This document shows, one piece after another, positions 22,676 through 31,048 of a DNA stretch of 64,000 bases (its first letter is position 1; every line of letters begins with the position of its first letter). The DNA is from Blastococcus sp. CT_GayMR16 (GTDB lineage Bacteria > Actinomycetota > Actinomycetes > Mycobacteriales > Geodermatophilaceae): assembly GCF_004570875.1 (NCBI RefSeq), contig NZ_SPQK01000002.1, positions 372,001 to 436,000 on the forward strand. The letters run 5' to 3'. Position numbers and translations under genes: made by a program. The notes below the pieces were generated by a model. The model was not told the DNA's origin, ran no database searches, and worked only from the letters and a program-made list of their open reading frames with translations.

Positions 22676-23620
22676 ATGTCGAGCCCCACCACCCGTCGCA
22701 CCTCCGGGCCGGCCACCAAGGCCGTCATCCCCGTCGCGGGAATGGGCACACGCTTCCTGCCGGCCACCAAGGCCGTGCCCAAAGAGCTGCTGCCGGTCGT
22801 CGACCGCCCGGCGCTCCAGTACATCGTCGAGGAGGCCGCCCGGGCGGGCCTGCCCGAGGTGCTGATGGTGACCGGCCGCAACAAGGCGGCCATCGAGGAC
22901 TTCTTCGACCGCGTGCCCGAGTTGGAGGCGGCGCTGGAGAAGAAGGGCGACCCCGACCGGCTGGCCGCCGTGCACGCCTCCACGAACGTCGCCCAGGTGC
23001 ACTTCGTCCGGCAGGGCGAAGCCATGGGTCTGGGTCACGCGGTGCTGCAGGCGGCGGCGTTCGTGGGCGACGCGCCCTTCGCCGTCCTCCTCGGCGACGA
23101 CCTGATCGACGAGCGCGACCACCTGCTCGAGCACATGCTGGCCGTCCAGGCCGAGCACGGCGGCTCGGTCATCGCCCTGCTCGACGTCGGCATGGAGAAC
23201 ATCGACAAGTACGGCGCGGTTGCGATCGAGCCCGGTGCGCACCCGGTGATCGACGGCGACGAGGTCGTGACCGTCACCGGCCTGGTCGAGAAGCCGCCGG
23301 TCGACGAGGCGCCCAGCAGCCTGGCCATCATCGGCCGCTACGTTCTCGCGCCCGAGATCTTCGAGGTGCTGCGCGGCACGCCGCCCGGACGCGGCGGCGA
23401 GATCCAGCTGACCGACGCCCTGGCGACTCTCGTCGAGCGCGGCGAGCCGGTGCACGGAGTCGTCTTCAGCGGCCGGCGCTACGACACCGGCGACCGGCTG
23501 GACTACCTGAAGGCCGTCGTCCAGCTGGCCAGCGAGCGCGACGATCTGGGCCCGCCGATGCGTGCTTTCCTGCGTGAGTTCGTGGCCGGCCTGCCCGCAG
23601 AGGGCGCGTCGCCGTCCTGA
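22676..23620 (+). CDS. galU: UTP-glucose-1-phosphate uridylyltransferase
   Basis: A 314-residue nucleotidyltransferase that makes UDP-glucose for cell-wall glycans, trehalose and exopolysaccharide. It shows the nucleotide motif GMGTRFLPATKAVPKELLP, the KGD- and GEAMGLGHAV-type substrate loops, the DD metal pair in VLLGDDLIDE, LVEKPPVDEAPSSLAIIGRY, and the C-terminal GEIQLTDAL. Length and motifs match the family. It leads the galU-glp-rimJ-glpR run (76 bases to the next start). It would supply precursor to the polysaccharide locus at 48-64 kb. Confidence 0.96.
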   Translation: MSSPTTRRTSGPATKAVIPVAGMGTRFLPATKAVPKELLPVVDRPALQYIVEEAARAGLPEVLMVTGRNKAAIEDFFDRVPELEAALEKKGDPDRLAAVHASTNVAQVHFVRQGEAMGLGHAVLQAAAFVGDAPFAVLLGDDLIDERDHLLEHMLAVQAEHGGSVIALLDVGMENIDKYGAVAIEPGAHPVIDGDEVVTVTGLVEKPPVDEAPSSLAIIGRYVLAPEIFEVLRGTPPGRGGEIQLTDALATLVERGEPVHGVVFSGRRYDTGDRLDYLKAVVQLASERDDLGPPMRAFLREFVAGLPAEGASPS

Positions 23621-23696
23621 CCGGGCCCGGCAGGGGCACCATCGGGCGGGGGAACACCGTCGGAACCGGCGGTACGGCGATACGACGGTGGTGAGG

Positions 23697-25121
23697 ATGA
23701 GTCAGGACAGCGCGGGCGGGGGGTTCCGGGGATACCGGGACACCGCCCAAGTGGACATGCCGATGGCGCCTCCGCGCCCGACCGACAGCCAGCGGGTCGG
23801 CACGGCCGCCCGCCTGGAGAGCCGCCCCGTTCCCGAGCCCCGGATGCAGAGCGAGCAGCCGGTGCCGATCCTCCAGCTCTCCGAGGGGCTGGCCACGGTG
23901 CGCACCGTCGAGCGGCATCTCGACGAGATCCTCGCCGCGGTGCCCCAGCCGGACCCGATCGAACTGGCCGTCCTCGACGCGCAGGGTCTGCTCTGCGCCG
24001 AGGAGGTCGTCAGCCAGCGCGCGCTGCCCGCATTCGACCAGGCCGCCCTCGACGGCTACGCCGCCCGAGCGGACGACGTCCATGGCGCGAGCCTCGAGGC
24101 GCCGGTCGAGCTGGCCGTCGTGGGGGAGAGCGTGCCCGGCGCCAGCGTGCCGTCGTCCATCGGTCCGGGGCTGGCCCTCAAGGTCGCCGCCGGCGCGATG
24201 CTGCCGGCCGGTTCCGACGTCGTCGTCCCTGCTGTGTGGACCGACCAGGGTCCGGTGCGCGTCGCCGTCCACGCCGGGCCCCCGGCCGGCAGCTACGTGC
24301 GCCGGACCGGCGACGACGTCGCCCCCGGCGACCCCGCCGTCCAGGTCGGGACGCCGATCGGGCCCGCGCAGATCAGCCTGCTCGCCGCGGTCGGCCGCGA
24401 GCGGGTGCTGGTGCGCCCGCGCCCGCGGATCGCCGTCCTCTGCGCGGGCACCGAGCTGGTCGACGTCGGGACGGCGCCCGCGCCCGGTCAGGTCGTCGAC
24501 GTGAACAGCTACGCGCTCGCCGCGGCCGCCCGGGACGCGGGTGCCGAGGCCTACCGCTCGGGCATCCTGCCGTCGGACCGACGCCGCCTCACCGAGGTGC
24601 TGGAGAGCCAGCTCCTGCGCAGCGACCTGGTGCTCATCGCCGGGACGTTCGCCAGCGGCGGGTTCGACATGGTGCAGGAGGCGCTCGCCGAGCTCGGCGA
24701 GATGCGCTTCCGGCAGGTCACCATGCACCCCGGCCCGGCGCAGGGCTTCGGTCGCCTCGGACGCGACGACATCCCGGTCATCTGCATCCCCGGTGAGCCG
24801 GTGGCCGCGCTGGTGGCCTTCGAGGTGTTCGTCCGCCCGGCGATCCGGCTGATGCTCGGCAAGCGGCAGCTGTTCCGGCGGACCGTCCAGGCGATCGCCG
24901 GGCAGCACCTGATGTCCCCGCTGGGCTACCGGCAGTACCTGCACGGCACGGTGATGCGGCACCCCGACGGCGGCTACGTCGTCGAGCCCGTCGGCGACGG
25001 CACCGAGGCGCTGCTCGCCCGCATGGCCCGGGCGAACTGCCTGATCGTCATCGACGAGGACGTGACCGAGGTGGCCGCCGGTGGGCTGGTGACCGTGATG
25101 CCGCTCCTGCTCGGCGGCTGA
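23697..25121 (+). CDS. glp: gephyrin-like MoeA/Glp protein with degenerate catalytic motifs
   Basis: A 474-residue MoeA-fold protein with a disordered Pro-rich N-terminal extension of about 65 residues. The fold is clear (LPAFDQAALDGYA, Asp119 kept). However, the usual GDEL is GTEL (Thr252), TGGVSxGxYD is replaced by ASGGFDM, the PGKP lysine is Pro347 (PGPA), and the PGNP Asn is Glu367 (PGEP). In Corynebacterium, Glp binds FtsZ and its membrane partner GlpR to organise division. The same neighbours (galU, rimJ, glpR/sepX) are present here, so a division scaffold role is more likely than molybdenum insertion. ATG 23697 was used; GTG 23691 is also in frame. Confidence 0.83.
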   Translation: MSQDSAGGGFRGYRDTAQVDMPMAPPRPTDSQRVGTAARLESRPVPEPRMQSEQPVPILQLSEGLATVRTVERHLDEILAAVPQPDPIELAVLDAQGLLCAEEVVSQRALPAFDQAALDGYAARADDVHGASLEAPVELAVVGESVPGASVPSSIGPGLALKVAAGAMLPAGSDVVVPAVWTDQGPVRVAVHAGPPAGSYVRRTGDDVAPGDPAVQVGTPIGPAQISLLAAVGRERVLVRPRPRIAVLCAGTELVDVGTAPAPGQVVDVNSYALAAAARDAGAEAYRSGILPSDRRRLTEVLESQLLRSDLVLIAGTFASGGFDMVQEALAELGEMRFRQVTMHPGPAQGFGRLGRDDIPVICIPGEPVAALVAFEVFVRPAIRLMLGKRQLFRRTVQAIAGQHLMSPLGYRQYLHGTVMRHPDGGYVVEPVGDGTEALLARMARANCLIVIDEDVTEVAAGGLVTVMPLLLGG

Positions 25122-25173
25122 GCTGGACCCCGCCCTCCACCCCGGCTGGCCGGCGACGCTCGGCTGGGGACCG

Positions 25174-25740
25174 GTGGAGCTGCACCCGCTGCGCCGGAGG
25201 GACGCCGCCGAGTGGAGCCGCATCCGGGTGGCCAACGAGGCCTGGCTGAGCCCGTGGGAGCCCTCGCACGGGATCCCCTGGCGGGAGCGACACACCCCGG
25301 CGGCATACCGGGCGATGCGCCGGGCCGTGCTCCGTCGGGCGGGCCAGGGCACCTCGCTGCCGTTCGCCGTCCGCGTCGAGGGGCGGCTGGCCGGTCAGGT
25401 CACCCTCGACAACATCGTCCGCGGCGCGCTGCGCTCGGGCTTCCTCGGCTACTGGATCGACCGCGAGGCCGCCGGCCGGGGCATGGCCTCCCTGGCGGTC
25501 GCCCTCGTGTGCGACCACGCCTTCCGCGAGGTCGGGCTGCACCGCGTGGAGGCAGACATCCGGCCCGAGAACGAGCCGAGCCAGCGGCTGGTGGAGCGCC
25601 TGGGCTTCCAGCGGGAGGGCCTGCTGCGGCGCTACCTCGACATCGACGGCGACTGGCGGGACCACATCGCGTACGCGTTGCTGGCCGAGGACCACCCCGG
25701 CGGCGTGCTCGCGCACTGGCAGCAGCGCCTATCACGCTGA
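25174..25740 (+). CDS. rimJ: RimJ/RimL-type GNAT N-acetyltransferase
   Basis: A 188-residue acetyltransferase of the ribosomal-protein N-acetyltransferase type: ELHPLRRRDAAEWSRIR, SGFLGYWIDREAAGRGMAS (acetyl-CoA loop), VGLHRVEADIRPENEPSQRL and LGFQREGLLRRYLDIDG. GTG 25174 is the first standard start after glp. In-frame codons before it read LDPALHPGWPATLGWGP, which resembles the HPGWP N-terminus I recall in actinobacterial RimJ. The true start may therefore be a CTG at 25123, immediately after the glp stop. It sits between glp and glpR/sepX, a conserved placement. Confidence 0.87.
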   Translation: MELHPLRRRDAAEWSRIRVANEAWLSPWEPSHGIPWRERHTPAAYRAMRRAVLRRAGQGTSLPFAVRVEGRLAGQVTLDNIVRGALRSGFLGYWIDREAAGRGMASLAVALVCDHAFREVGLHRVEADIRPENEPSQRLVERLGFQREGLLRRYLDIDGDWRDHIAYALLAEDHPGGVLAHWQQRLSR

Positions 25741-25893
25741 GGGCCCGTGGTCCGGGGACCCGAGCGGCGACACGCCTCGCTCGTCACACGGGCCACACAA
25801 GACTCGGCGACACACCGCGCGCCTCCCGTGTTGCGTGTGCCCTGCTGCATAACCTCGCCTCTGCGAGTGACTCATGTGACAGGTGGTGTTCGA

Positions 25894-26565
25894 ATGGGAT
25901 CGGGCGTGCTCTTGGCCGCTCTGGTCGTTCTCTGGTTCGTCGTGCTGGTGCCCATGGTGGTGACCCGCGGCGACACGCAGGGAGGCCGAGCGGAATTGGC
26001 CGACTCGGGCCGAACGCTGCAACGGCGCCGGACCGTGGACCCTGTGGTCCACGCCGACACCGAGCGGGTCTCGGTCGACCGTGACCTGCTGCGCACCAGC
26101 GGTGAGCTGCAGGTGGACGTGCACGCCCTCCGGCGTCGAACACTCGGCGGACTGGTCGCGCTCGCTGCGCTGGCCATGGTCGGCGCAGTCGTCGCCAGCC
26201 CCTGGCTGTGGACGGCGCAGGTGCTCCTCGACGTCGCCGTCGTCGGCTACGTGCTGGTCCTCCGCAAGGTGGCCCGGCGCGAGCGGCTGGCCGCCCGCCG
26301 GGCAGCGCGTGCCGCGGCCCGGGAGGCGCTGCGTGCCTCGGCAGCTGAGCCGGAGCCGGAGGTCCACGAGACCGTCGCTGCGCCGGTGCTCCCGCACCCC
26401 AGCGTCCCGCTGGCGCCGGTGGCCCAGTTCCGCGCCCGGGTCGTCGTGGCCCGCACGCCGGCGCCCGTCGGCTGGCAGCAGAGCGCGGTGGTCGGTCTCG
26501 ACGACGACGACATCGGGTTCGCCGACATCGACGAGTACCAGCCGCGCCGGGTGGTCAACGCCTGA
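25894..26565 (+). CDS. sepX: SepX/GlpR-type membrane receptor of Glp
   Basis: A 223-residue membrane protein. TM1 occupies residues 3-21 (VLLAALVVLWFVVLVPMVV), followed by a cytoplasmic Arg/Asp-rich stretch, then two adjacent hydrophobic segments (about 89-107 and 111-129) and a long charged, Ala/Pro-rich cytoplasmic tail ending DDDDIGFADIDEYQPRRV. This order, and the place after galU-glp-rimJ, match GlpR of Corynebacterium and SepX of Streptomyces. Those proteins recruit the gephyrin-like Glp and stabilise FtsZ rings (established in those species; inferred here). ATG 25894 has AGGTGG 8 bases upstream. A strong hairpin follows the stop. Confidence 0.83.
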   Translation: MGSGVLLAALVVLWFVVLVPMVVTRGDTQGGRAELADSGRTLQRRRTVDPVVHADTERVSVDRDLLRTSGELQVDVHALRRRTLGGLVALAALAMVGAVVASPWLWTAQVLLDVAVVGYVLVLRKVARRERLAARRAARAAAREALRASAAEPEPEVHETVAAPVLPHPSVPLAPVAQFRARVVVARTPAPVGWQQSAVVGLDDDDIGFADIDEYQPRRVVNA

Positions 26566-26574
26566 CATGTCCCA

Positions 26575-26610
26575 TCCCGGCTCCCCGGTGCACGCATCGG
26601 GGAGCCGGGA
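26575..26610 (+). terminator. hairpin terminator after sepX/glpR
   Basis: A perfect 13-bp inverted repeat (arms 26575-26587 and 26598-26610, TCCCGGCTCCCCG and its complement) around a 10-base loop, 10 bases after the stop. There is no clear U-tract, as is usual in very GC-rich actinobacteria. It separates the division cassette from tRNA-Ala. Confidence 0.75.
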
Positions 26611-26630
26611 CGGTATTCTTCTGCCCTGAA

Positions 26631-26704
26631 GGGGCTGTGGCGCAGTCCGGTAGCGCACCTCGTTCGCATCGAGGGGGTCAGGGGTTCAACTCCCCTCAGC
26701 TCCA
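26631..26704 (+). tRNA. tRNA-Ala (anticodon CGC)
   Basis: A complete 74-base cloverleaf. The acceptor stem GGGGCTG/CAGCTCC includes the G3-U70 wobble that is the alanine identity element. The D stem is GCGC/GCGC, the anticodon stem CCTCG/CGAGG closes loop TTCGCAT (anticodon CGC, reads GCG), and the T arm is AGGGG-TTCAACT-CCCCT. The discriminator is A and no CCA is encoded. Confidence 0.97.
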
Positions 26705-26719
26705 CACCTTCACGACAGA

Positions 26720-26743
26720 GGCCGGGCCCGTCTGGGCCCGGCC
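26720..26743 (+). terminator. hairpin terminator after tRNA-Ala
   Basis: A perfect 10-bp stem (GGCCGGGCCC at 26720-26729 and its complement at 26734-26743) with tetraloop GTCT, 15 bases beyond the tRNA and 24 bases before the convergent enoyl-CoA hydratase stop. It can serve both directions. Confidence 0.75.
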
Positions 26744-26767
26744 CTTCGTCGTTCCGGGGGCGTCGGG

Positions 26768-27544
26768 TCAGCGGGCGTTGCGGAAGTCCGGCGGCCGCTT
26801 CTCGATGAACGCGCGCACGCCTTCCCGGCCTTCGGGGTCGGCGGCGGACTCCGCGATCAGCTGGGCCTCGTCGTCCAGCTGCTCCTCCAGCGTCCGGATC
26901 GCCGCGCGGCGGACCAGGGCCCGCGTGCGCACCATCGCGCGGACGGGCCCGGCGGCGACCTCGTGGGCCAGGGCGATCGCGGACTCGCGCAGGTCGTCGT
27001 CCTCGACCAGCCTGCCGACCAGCCCGAACAGGTGCGCATCGGCGGCGGTCAGGGTGCCGTTCGTGAGCATCAGTTCCAGTGCGCGGGGCGCACCCAGGGC
27101 GCGGGCGAGCGCCCACGACGAGCCGCCGTCGGGCGAGAAGCCGATCGAGCCGTAGGCGGGGCGCAGCTTCGTGCCGCGCGCGCAGACGACGACGTCGCAG
27201 GCCCCGATCAGGCCGAGGCCCGCGCCGGCGACGGCTCCGTGGATGCCGGCCACCACCGGCACCGGGGTGCCGAGCAGCAGCCGGACGACCTCGTGCCAGT
27301 CGTGGGCGAGCTGACCCACGAAGGCGCCGGGATCCTCGGCGCCCGCGAAGCCCTGCACGTCGCCGCCGACGCAGAAGCGGGGGCCGTTGCCCAGCAGCAG
27401 GACGGCCCGGGTCTCCTCCGGCCGGTCCGAGAACGCGGCGGCGAGTTCCTCGGCGAGAGCGGGGGTGAGTGCGTTCCCGGACTCCGGGCGATCGAGGGTG
27501 ATCCGCCAGACGTCGCCGTCGACCTCGGTCAGCACGTCGCTCAT
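26768..27544 (-). CDS. enoyl-CoA hydratase/isomerase family protein
   Basis: A 258-residue crotonase-fold enzyme. The oxyanion-hole segments are GNGPRFCVGGDVQGFAG and GIHGAVAGAGLGLIGACDVVV, and the active-site loop region is YGSIGFSPDGGSSWALARALG, with Asp where hydratases often carry Glu, as in PaaG-like isomerases. The C-terminal EGVRAFIEKRPPDF is typical. It acts on CoA-linked unsaturated acids in beta-oxidation or aromatic breakdown; the exact reaction is unclear. ATG 27542-27544 has AAGGGG ahead. The pmt gene lies upstream on the same strand with a 38-base gap. Confidence 0.9.
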   Translation of the reverse strand: MSDVLTEVDGDVWRITLDRPESGNALTPALAEELAAAFSDRPEETRAVLLLGNGPRFCVGGDVQGFAGAEDPGAFVGQLAHDWHEVVRLLLGTPVPVVAGIHGAVAGAGLGLIGACDVVVCARGTKLRPAYGSIGFSPDGGSSWALARALGAPRALELMLTNGTLTAADAHLFGLVGRLVEDDDLRESAIALAHEVAAGPVRAMVRTRALVRRAAIRTLEEQLDDEAQLIAESAADPEGREGVRAFIEKRPPDFRNAR

Positions 27545-27582
27545 CGACAACCCCTTCGTCGGCCCTTCCGCCACCGTAGGGG

Positions 27583-29112
27583 TCAGAACCAGGAGGGGAA
27601 CCACATCCGCTGCAGCCATTCCGCGTGCGACAGCGGCTCGCCGGTGAGCACCGGGTAGAAGAAGGCGAAGGTCGCGGCGACCAGGGCGACGTAGAGGCAG
27701 ACTGCACCCAGGCCCACCTGCCGCCGGAACGGGTCCGCGCCGGGCCGGCCGATGACGTCCTGCAGCACGAGCGTCACCGCCAGCACGAAGAACGGCAGGG
27801 CGGGCGCCATGTAGAAGATGAACATCGTGCGCTCGGGGTTGAGGAACCAGGTCAGCCAGCCCGCGGCGATACCGACCGCGACCGTGAGGGCCGCCGGGTC
27901 CCGCCGTCCGACCATCCGCCAGATGAGCCACACCAAGGCCGGCGCGAAGGCGAACCAGAGGGTCGGCGTCCCGATCATCAGGATGTAGCGGACGACCTGG
28001 TCGCCGGCCGGGTCGGTGAGTCCCTGCGGGTTCCACAGCAGGATCGGCCGGCCGTCGACCAGCCAGGACCAGGGCCCGGACTCCCACGGATGCGGCGTCG
28101 ACAGGTTGTTGTGGAACTTCAGCCACTGGGCGTGCTCGTGCCACAGCGCGCGCAGCGCATCGGGGACGAAGCCGAACGCGGTGTCCGGGTGCTGCTGCGC
28201 CCACGCCTTGCCCTGCGAGGTCTCCCCGAGGAACCACCCCGTGAACGACGCCAGATAGGCCAGCACCGGGACGGCGCCCAGCGCCCAGGCCGCACCCGGC
28301 AGACCGCGGCGCAGCACGGTGCGCGAGGGCCGGGGGACCCCCGCCTCCCGCCACGCGGCACGGTCCCAGAACAGCGACAGGACGGCGAAGAACGCCAGGA
28401 ACCAGATGCCGCTCCACTTCACCGCGCAGGCGCAGCCGAACAGGACGCCGGCCGCGATCCGCCAGCCCCGCGGGCCCAGCCGGAACCCGGTCGCCGGGAC
28501 GTCGACCACCGCCCGCACCCGGGCACGGACCTTGTCCCGGTCGACGACGAGGCAGGCGACCGCGGACACGACGAACACCTGGAGGAAGGCGTCGAGCAGG
28601 CCGATCCGCGACAGGGTGAAGGAGAAGCCGTCGAGCGCGAGCAGCAAGCCGGCCAGCAGGCCGAGCAGCGTGGAGCCGGTCAGCCGCCGCGCCAGCCGGA
28701 CGAGGACGACGACGGCCACCGCTCCGGCGACCGCGGAGGGGAACCGCCAGCCGAAGGAGTTGTAGCCGAACACCTGCTCGCCGGCCGCGATCAACCACTT
28801 TCCCAGCGGCGGGTGGACGATGAACGAGTAGCCGCGGTTGTACTCGAAACCCCAGGTCAGGAGCTCGTGCGCCTCGGGCGGGTAGTACGCTTCGTCGAAG
28901 AGTTTGTCGCTGGGATAGCTGATGACCCAGAGTCGGCTGGCCAGGCTGACGACGCCGAGGACCACCGTCAGGACCCACGCCACCTCGCGGTCGTCCGGCA
29001 GCGCAGGCGTGCTGTCCCGACGCGGGCGGGGGAGCGGCCACCGCCGGGACCGGCCCGCCGGCCCGGGTTCCCGGGGGCCCGGGTCCGCCCGCTCGGGAGC
29101 CAGCACCGCCAT
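27583..29112 (-). CDS. pmt: dolichyl/polyprenyl-phosphate-mannose protein O-mannosyltransferase (GT39)
   Basis: A 509-residue polytopic membrane glycosyltransferase that transfers mannose from polyprenyl-phosphate-mannose to Ser/Thr of exported proteins. The catalytic first external loop contains PSDKLFDEAYYPPEAHELL with the essential Asp-Glu pair, then SFIVHPPLGKWLI. Further marks are the loop with HNNLSTPHPWESGPWSW and a C-terminal set of helices ending in EPLSHAEWLQRMWFPSW. About ten TM segments are visible. It is divergent from rsmI, the standard actinobacterial order (Rv1002c-Rv1003). The many Ser/Thr-rich secreted proteins in this window are plausible clients (inference). Confidence 0.94.
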   Translation of the reverse strand: MAVLAPERADPGPREPGPAGRSRRWPLPRPRRDSTPALPDDREVAWVLTVVLGVVSLASRLWVISYPSDKLFDEAYYPPEAHELLTWGFEYNRGYSFIVHPPLGKWLIAAGEQVFGYNSFGWRFPSAVAGAVAVVVLVRLARRLTGSTLLGLLAGLLLALDGFSFTLSRIGLLDAFLQVFVVSAVACLVVDRDKVRARVRAVVDVPATGFRLGPRGWRIAAGVLFGCACAVKWSGIWFLAFFAVLSLFWDRAAWREAGVPRPSRTVLRRGLPGAAWALGAVPVLAYLASFTGWFLGETSQGKAWAQQHPDTAFGFVPDALRALWHEHAQWLKFHNNLSTPHPWESGPWSWLVDGRPILLWNPQGLTDPAGDQVVRYILMIGTPTLWFAFAPALVWLIWRMVGRRDPAALTVAVGIAAGWLTWFLNPERTMFIFYMAPALPFFVLAVTLVLQDVIGRPGADPFRRQVGLGAVCLYVALVAATFAFFYPVLTGEPLSHAEWLQRMWFPSWF

Positions 29113-29217
29113 GCCCGTCAGGGTAGTGAACTGACCCGGCTGCCCCCCGGCACCCGCAAGCTCGCGCCGGGACCCTGCGGGCGGGCCTGCGGCAATCGCC
29201 GTGACAGGCTCCGTGCC

Positions 29218-30057
29218 GTGACGGGTCGGCTGGTTCTGGGTGGTGCGCCCCTCGGGCAGCCCGGCGACGTGGGCCCCCGGCTGCGCGAGGTGATGGCATC
29301 GGCCGACGTGCTCGCCGTCGAGGACACCCGGCGCCTGCACCGGCTCGCCAAGGACCTCGAGGTCACGTTCACCGGCCGGATCGTCACCTTCCACGAGTCG
29401 GTCGAGCAGGCGCGGCTCCCGGGGCTGATGGCCGCCCTCGCCGACGGCGCGACGGTCCTGCTGCTCACGGATGCGGGCATGCCGTCGGTCTCCGACCCCG
29501 GCTACACGCTGGTGCGGGCGGCGATCGAGGCGGGCGTACCGATCACCTCGGTGCCCGGGCCGTCGGCGGTCACCACGGCGCTGGCGGTGTCGGGTCTGCC
29601 GGTCGACCGGTTCTGCTTCGAGGGGTTCCTGCCGCGCCGAGCGGGGGAGCGCCGGTCCCGCCTGGCCGGGCTCGCGGACGAGCGGCGCACGATGGTCTTC
29701 TTCGAGTCGCCGCACCGGCTGGCCGACTCCCTCGCCGACGCCGCGGCCGTCTTCGGCGAGGCGCGCGAGGCCGCAGTGTGCCGGGAGCTGACCAAGACCT
29801 ACGAGGAGATCCGCCGGGGTCCGCTGGCCGAGCTGGCCGAATGGGCCGCCGAGGGCGTCAAGGGCGAGATCACGCTGGTCGTGGGCGGTGCGCCGGAGGT
29901 GGCGGTGTCGCTGGACCCCGCTGCGCTGGCCGCCGCCGTGGCCGCCGAGGAGGACATGGGCTCCACCCGCAAGGACGCCATCCGCGCCGTCGTCGTCCGC
30001 ACGGGGTTGCCCAAACGCACCGTCTACGACGCCGTCCTCGCCGCGAAGCAGCCCTAG
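29218..30057 (+). CDS. rsmI: 16S rRNA (cytidine-1402-2'-O)-methyltransferase RsmI
   Basis: A 279-residue tetrapyrrole-methylase-fold enzyme that 2'-O-methylates C1402 of 16S rRNA in the decoding centre using SAM. Motifs are LGGAPLGQPGDVGPRLREVM at the N-terminus, VEDTRRLHRLAKDL, the SAM loop LLLTDAGMPSVSDPGYTLV, VPGPSAVTTALAVSGLP, FEGFLPRR and FFESPHRLADSL. GTG 29218 matches the family N-terminus. The open frame extends far upstream antisense to pmt, which is not coding. The stop is followed within 13 bases by a long palindrome. Confidence 0.95.
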   Translation: MTGRLVLGGAPLGQPGDVGPRLREVMASADVLAVEDTRRLHRLAKDLEVTFTGRIVTFHESVEQARLPGLMAALADGATVLLLTDAGMPSVSDPGYTLVRAAIEAGVPITSVPGPSAVTTALAVSGLPVDRFCFEGFLPRRAGERRSRLAGLADERRTMVFFESPHRLADSLADAAAVFGEAREAAVCRELTKTYEEIRRGPLAELAEWAAEGVKGEITLVVGGAPEVAVSLDPAALAAAVAAEEDMGSTRKDAIRAVVVRTGLPKRTVYDAVLAAKQP

Positions 30058-30069
30058 CTCTACCGCGAC

Positions 30070-30118
30070 TGTGCACCTGTCCACGTCATTCCGGGTGGAT
30101 GACGTGGACAGGTGCACA
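30070..30118. repeat. perfect 20-bp palindrome, left copy flanking the DUF559-like gene
   Basis: Arms 30070-30089 (TGTGCACCTGTCCACGTCAT) and 30099-30118 are exact inverted complements separated by 9 bases (TCCGGGTGG). It starts 12 bases after the rsmI stop. A near-identical palindrome stands just after the next gene. It can act as a terminator, but the repeated pairing around one gene suggests a mobile or repeat-associated unit. Confidence 0.9.
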
Positions 30119-30177
30119 ACCGCTCGGCCTGTGGACAGTGGAGCCGACGGGGGCCGGCAGTCGGGCACGGTTCCGGT

Positions 30178-31047
30178 GTGCGGCCGGCGAGCGTTCCCCG
30201 ACAGCTGCGTGCCGATGTGTTCCGCGGTACCGAAGCGGTGCGAGCCGGTCTGCTGACCCGACGGCAGCTGGACGGCCCGACGTGGCGGCGGCTGTTCCGC
30301 GACGTCTACGTCCACGCCGCGGTCCCGGTGACCCACCAGGTGCGCGCCGCGGCAGCGGCCGTCCTGCTGCCGGACGCCGTCGTCACCGGTTGCAGCGCCG
30401 CGCTGCTGTGGGGCGTCGACCTCGTGGGGGCCGACGACGACGTGGAGGTCACGCTGCCTCCCACGGCGAACGCGTGCCGGATGCCAGGCCTGCGGGTGCG
30501 CCGGGCCGTTCTGCCTCAGGACCTGCGCGCCCGCCGTCTCGACATCCCGGTGACGACCGCCGAAGCCACGGCCGTACGGCTGGCGGGGTCACTCCCGACC
30601 GACGACGCGGTTTGTGCCGTGGATCAGCTGATCGCAACGGGTGTGGTCGACCTCGAGCCCGTTCGCCGGCTTGCCGCCAGCACCGGTGGCCCTGGATCGG
30701 CGCGCGCACGTGCCGTGTGCGATCTGGCTGACGGCCTTGCCGGGTCACCTCAGGAGACGCGACTCCGGCTGCTGATCCTGCGGAGCGACCTCCCGGCCCC
30801 GGTGGCTCAGTTCCGGGTGCTCGATGGCGAGGGCGTCGCAGCGCGCGTGGACTTCGCCTGGCCCGACCAGAAGGTCGCCCTCGAGTACGACGGGCTCTGG
30901 CATGCCGAGGCGGGACAGTTCGCCAAGGATCGTCGGCGCCTCAACAGGCTGCGCGCGGCGGGCTGGACGGTGGTGTTCGTGACTGCCGCCGACCTGCACC
31001 GACCCGAGGAGTTGCTCATGCGGATCGCAGCCGCGATCGAGGCGTGA
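30178..31047 (+). CDS. AbiEi-like winged-helix plus DUF559/Vsr-like nuclease-fold protein
   Basis: A 289-residue protein. The N-terminal part (RGTEAVRAGLLTRRQLDGPTWRRLFRDVYVH) looks like the AbiEi antitoxin-type winged helix common in actinobacterial type IV toxin-antitoxin-like genes. The middle is helical. The C-terminus (from about 205) fits a DUF559/Vsr-like PD-(D/E)xK fold: VDFAWPDQKVALEYDG with Asp225, Glu236 and Asp238, then His242, Lys250 and GWTVVFVT. No partner toxin gene adjoins it. GTG 30178 is chosen, because a start at 30112 would lie inside the left palindrome. The gene is bracketed by two copies of the same long palindrome. Function is unknown; nuclease activity is inferred. 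Confidence 0.75.
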   Translation: MRPASVPRQLRADVFRGTEAVRAGLLTRRQLDGPTWRRLFRDVYVHAAVPVTHQVRAAAAAVLLPDAVVTGCSAALLWGVDLVGADDDVEVTLPPTANACRMPGLRVRRAVLPQDLRARRLDIPVTTAEATAVRLAGSLPTDDAVCAVDQLIATGVVDLEPVRRLAASTGGPGSARARAVCDLADGLAGSPQETRLRLLILRSDLPAPVAQFRVLDGEGVAARVDFAWPDQKVALEYDGLWHAEAGQFAKDRRRLNRLRAAGWTVVFVTAADLHRPEELLMRIAAAIEA

Positions 31048-31048
31048 C

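Noticed and set aside
30178-31047. Complete type IV toxin-antitoxin pair
   Set aside because: Only the antitoxin-like winged helix is suggested. No AbiEii-type nucleotidyltransferase toxin gene lies on either side.
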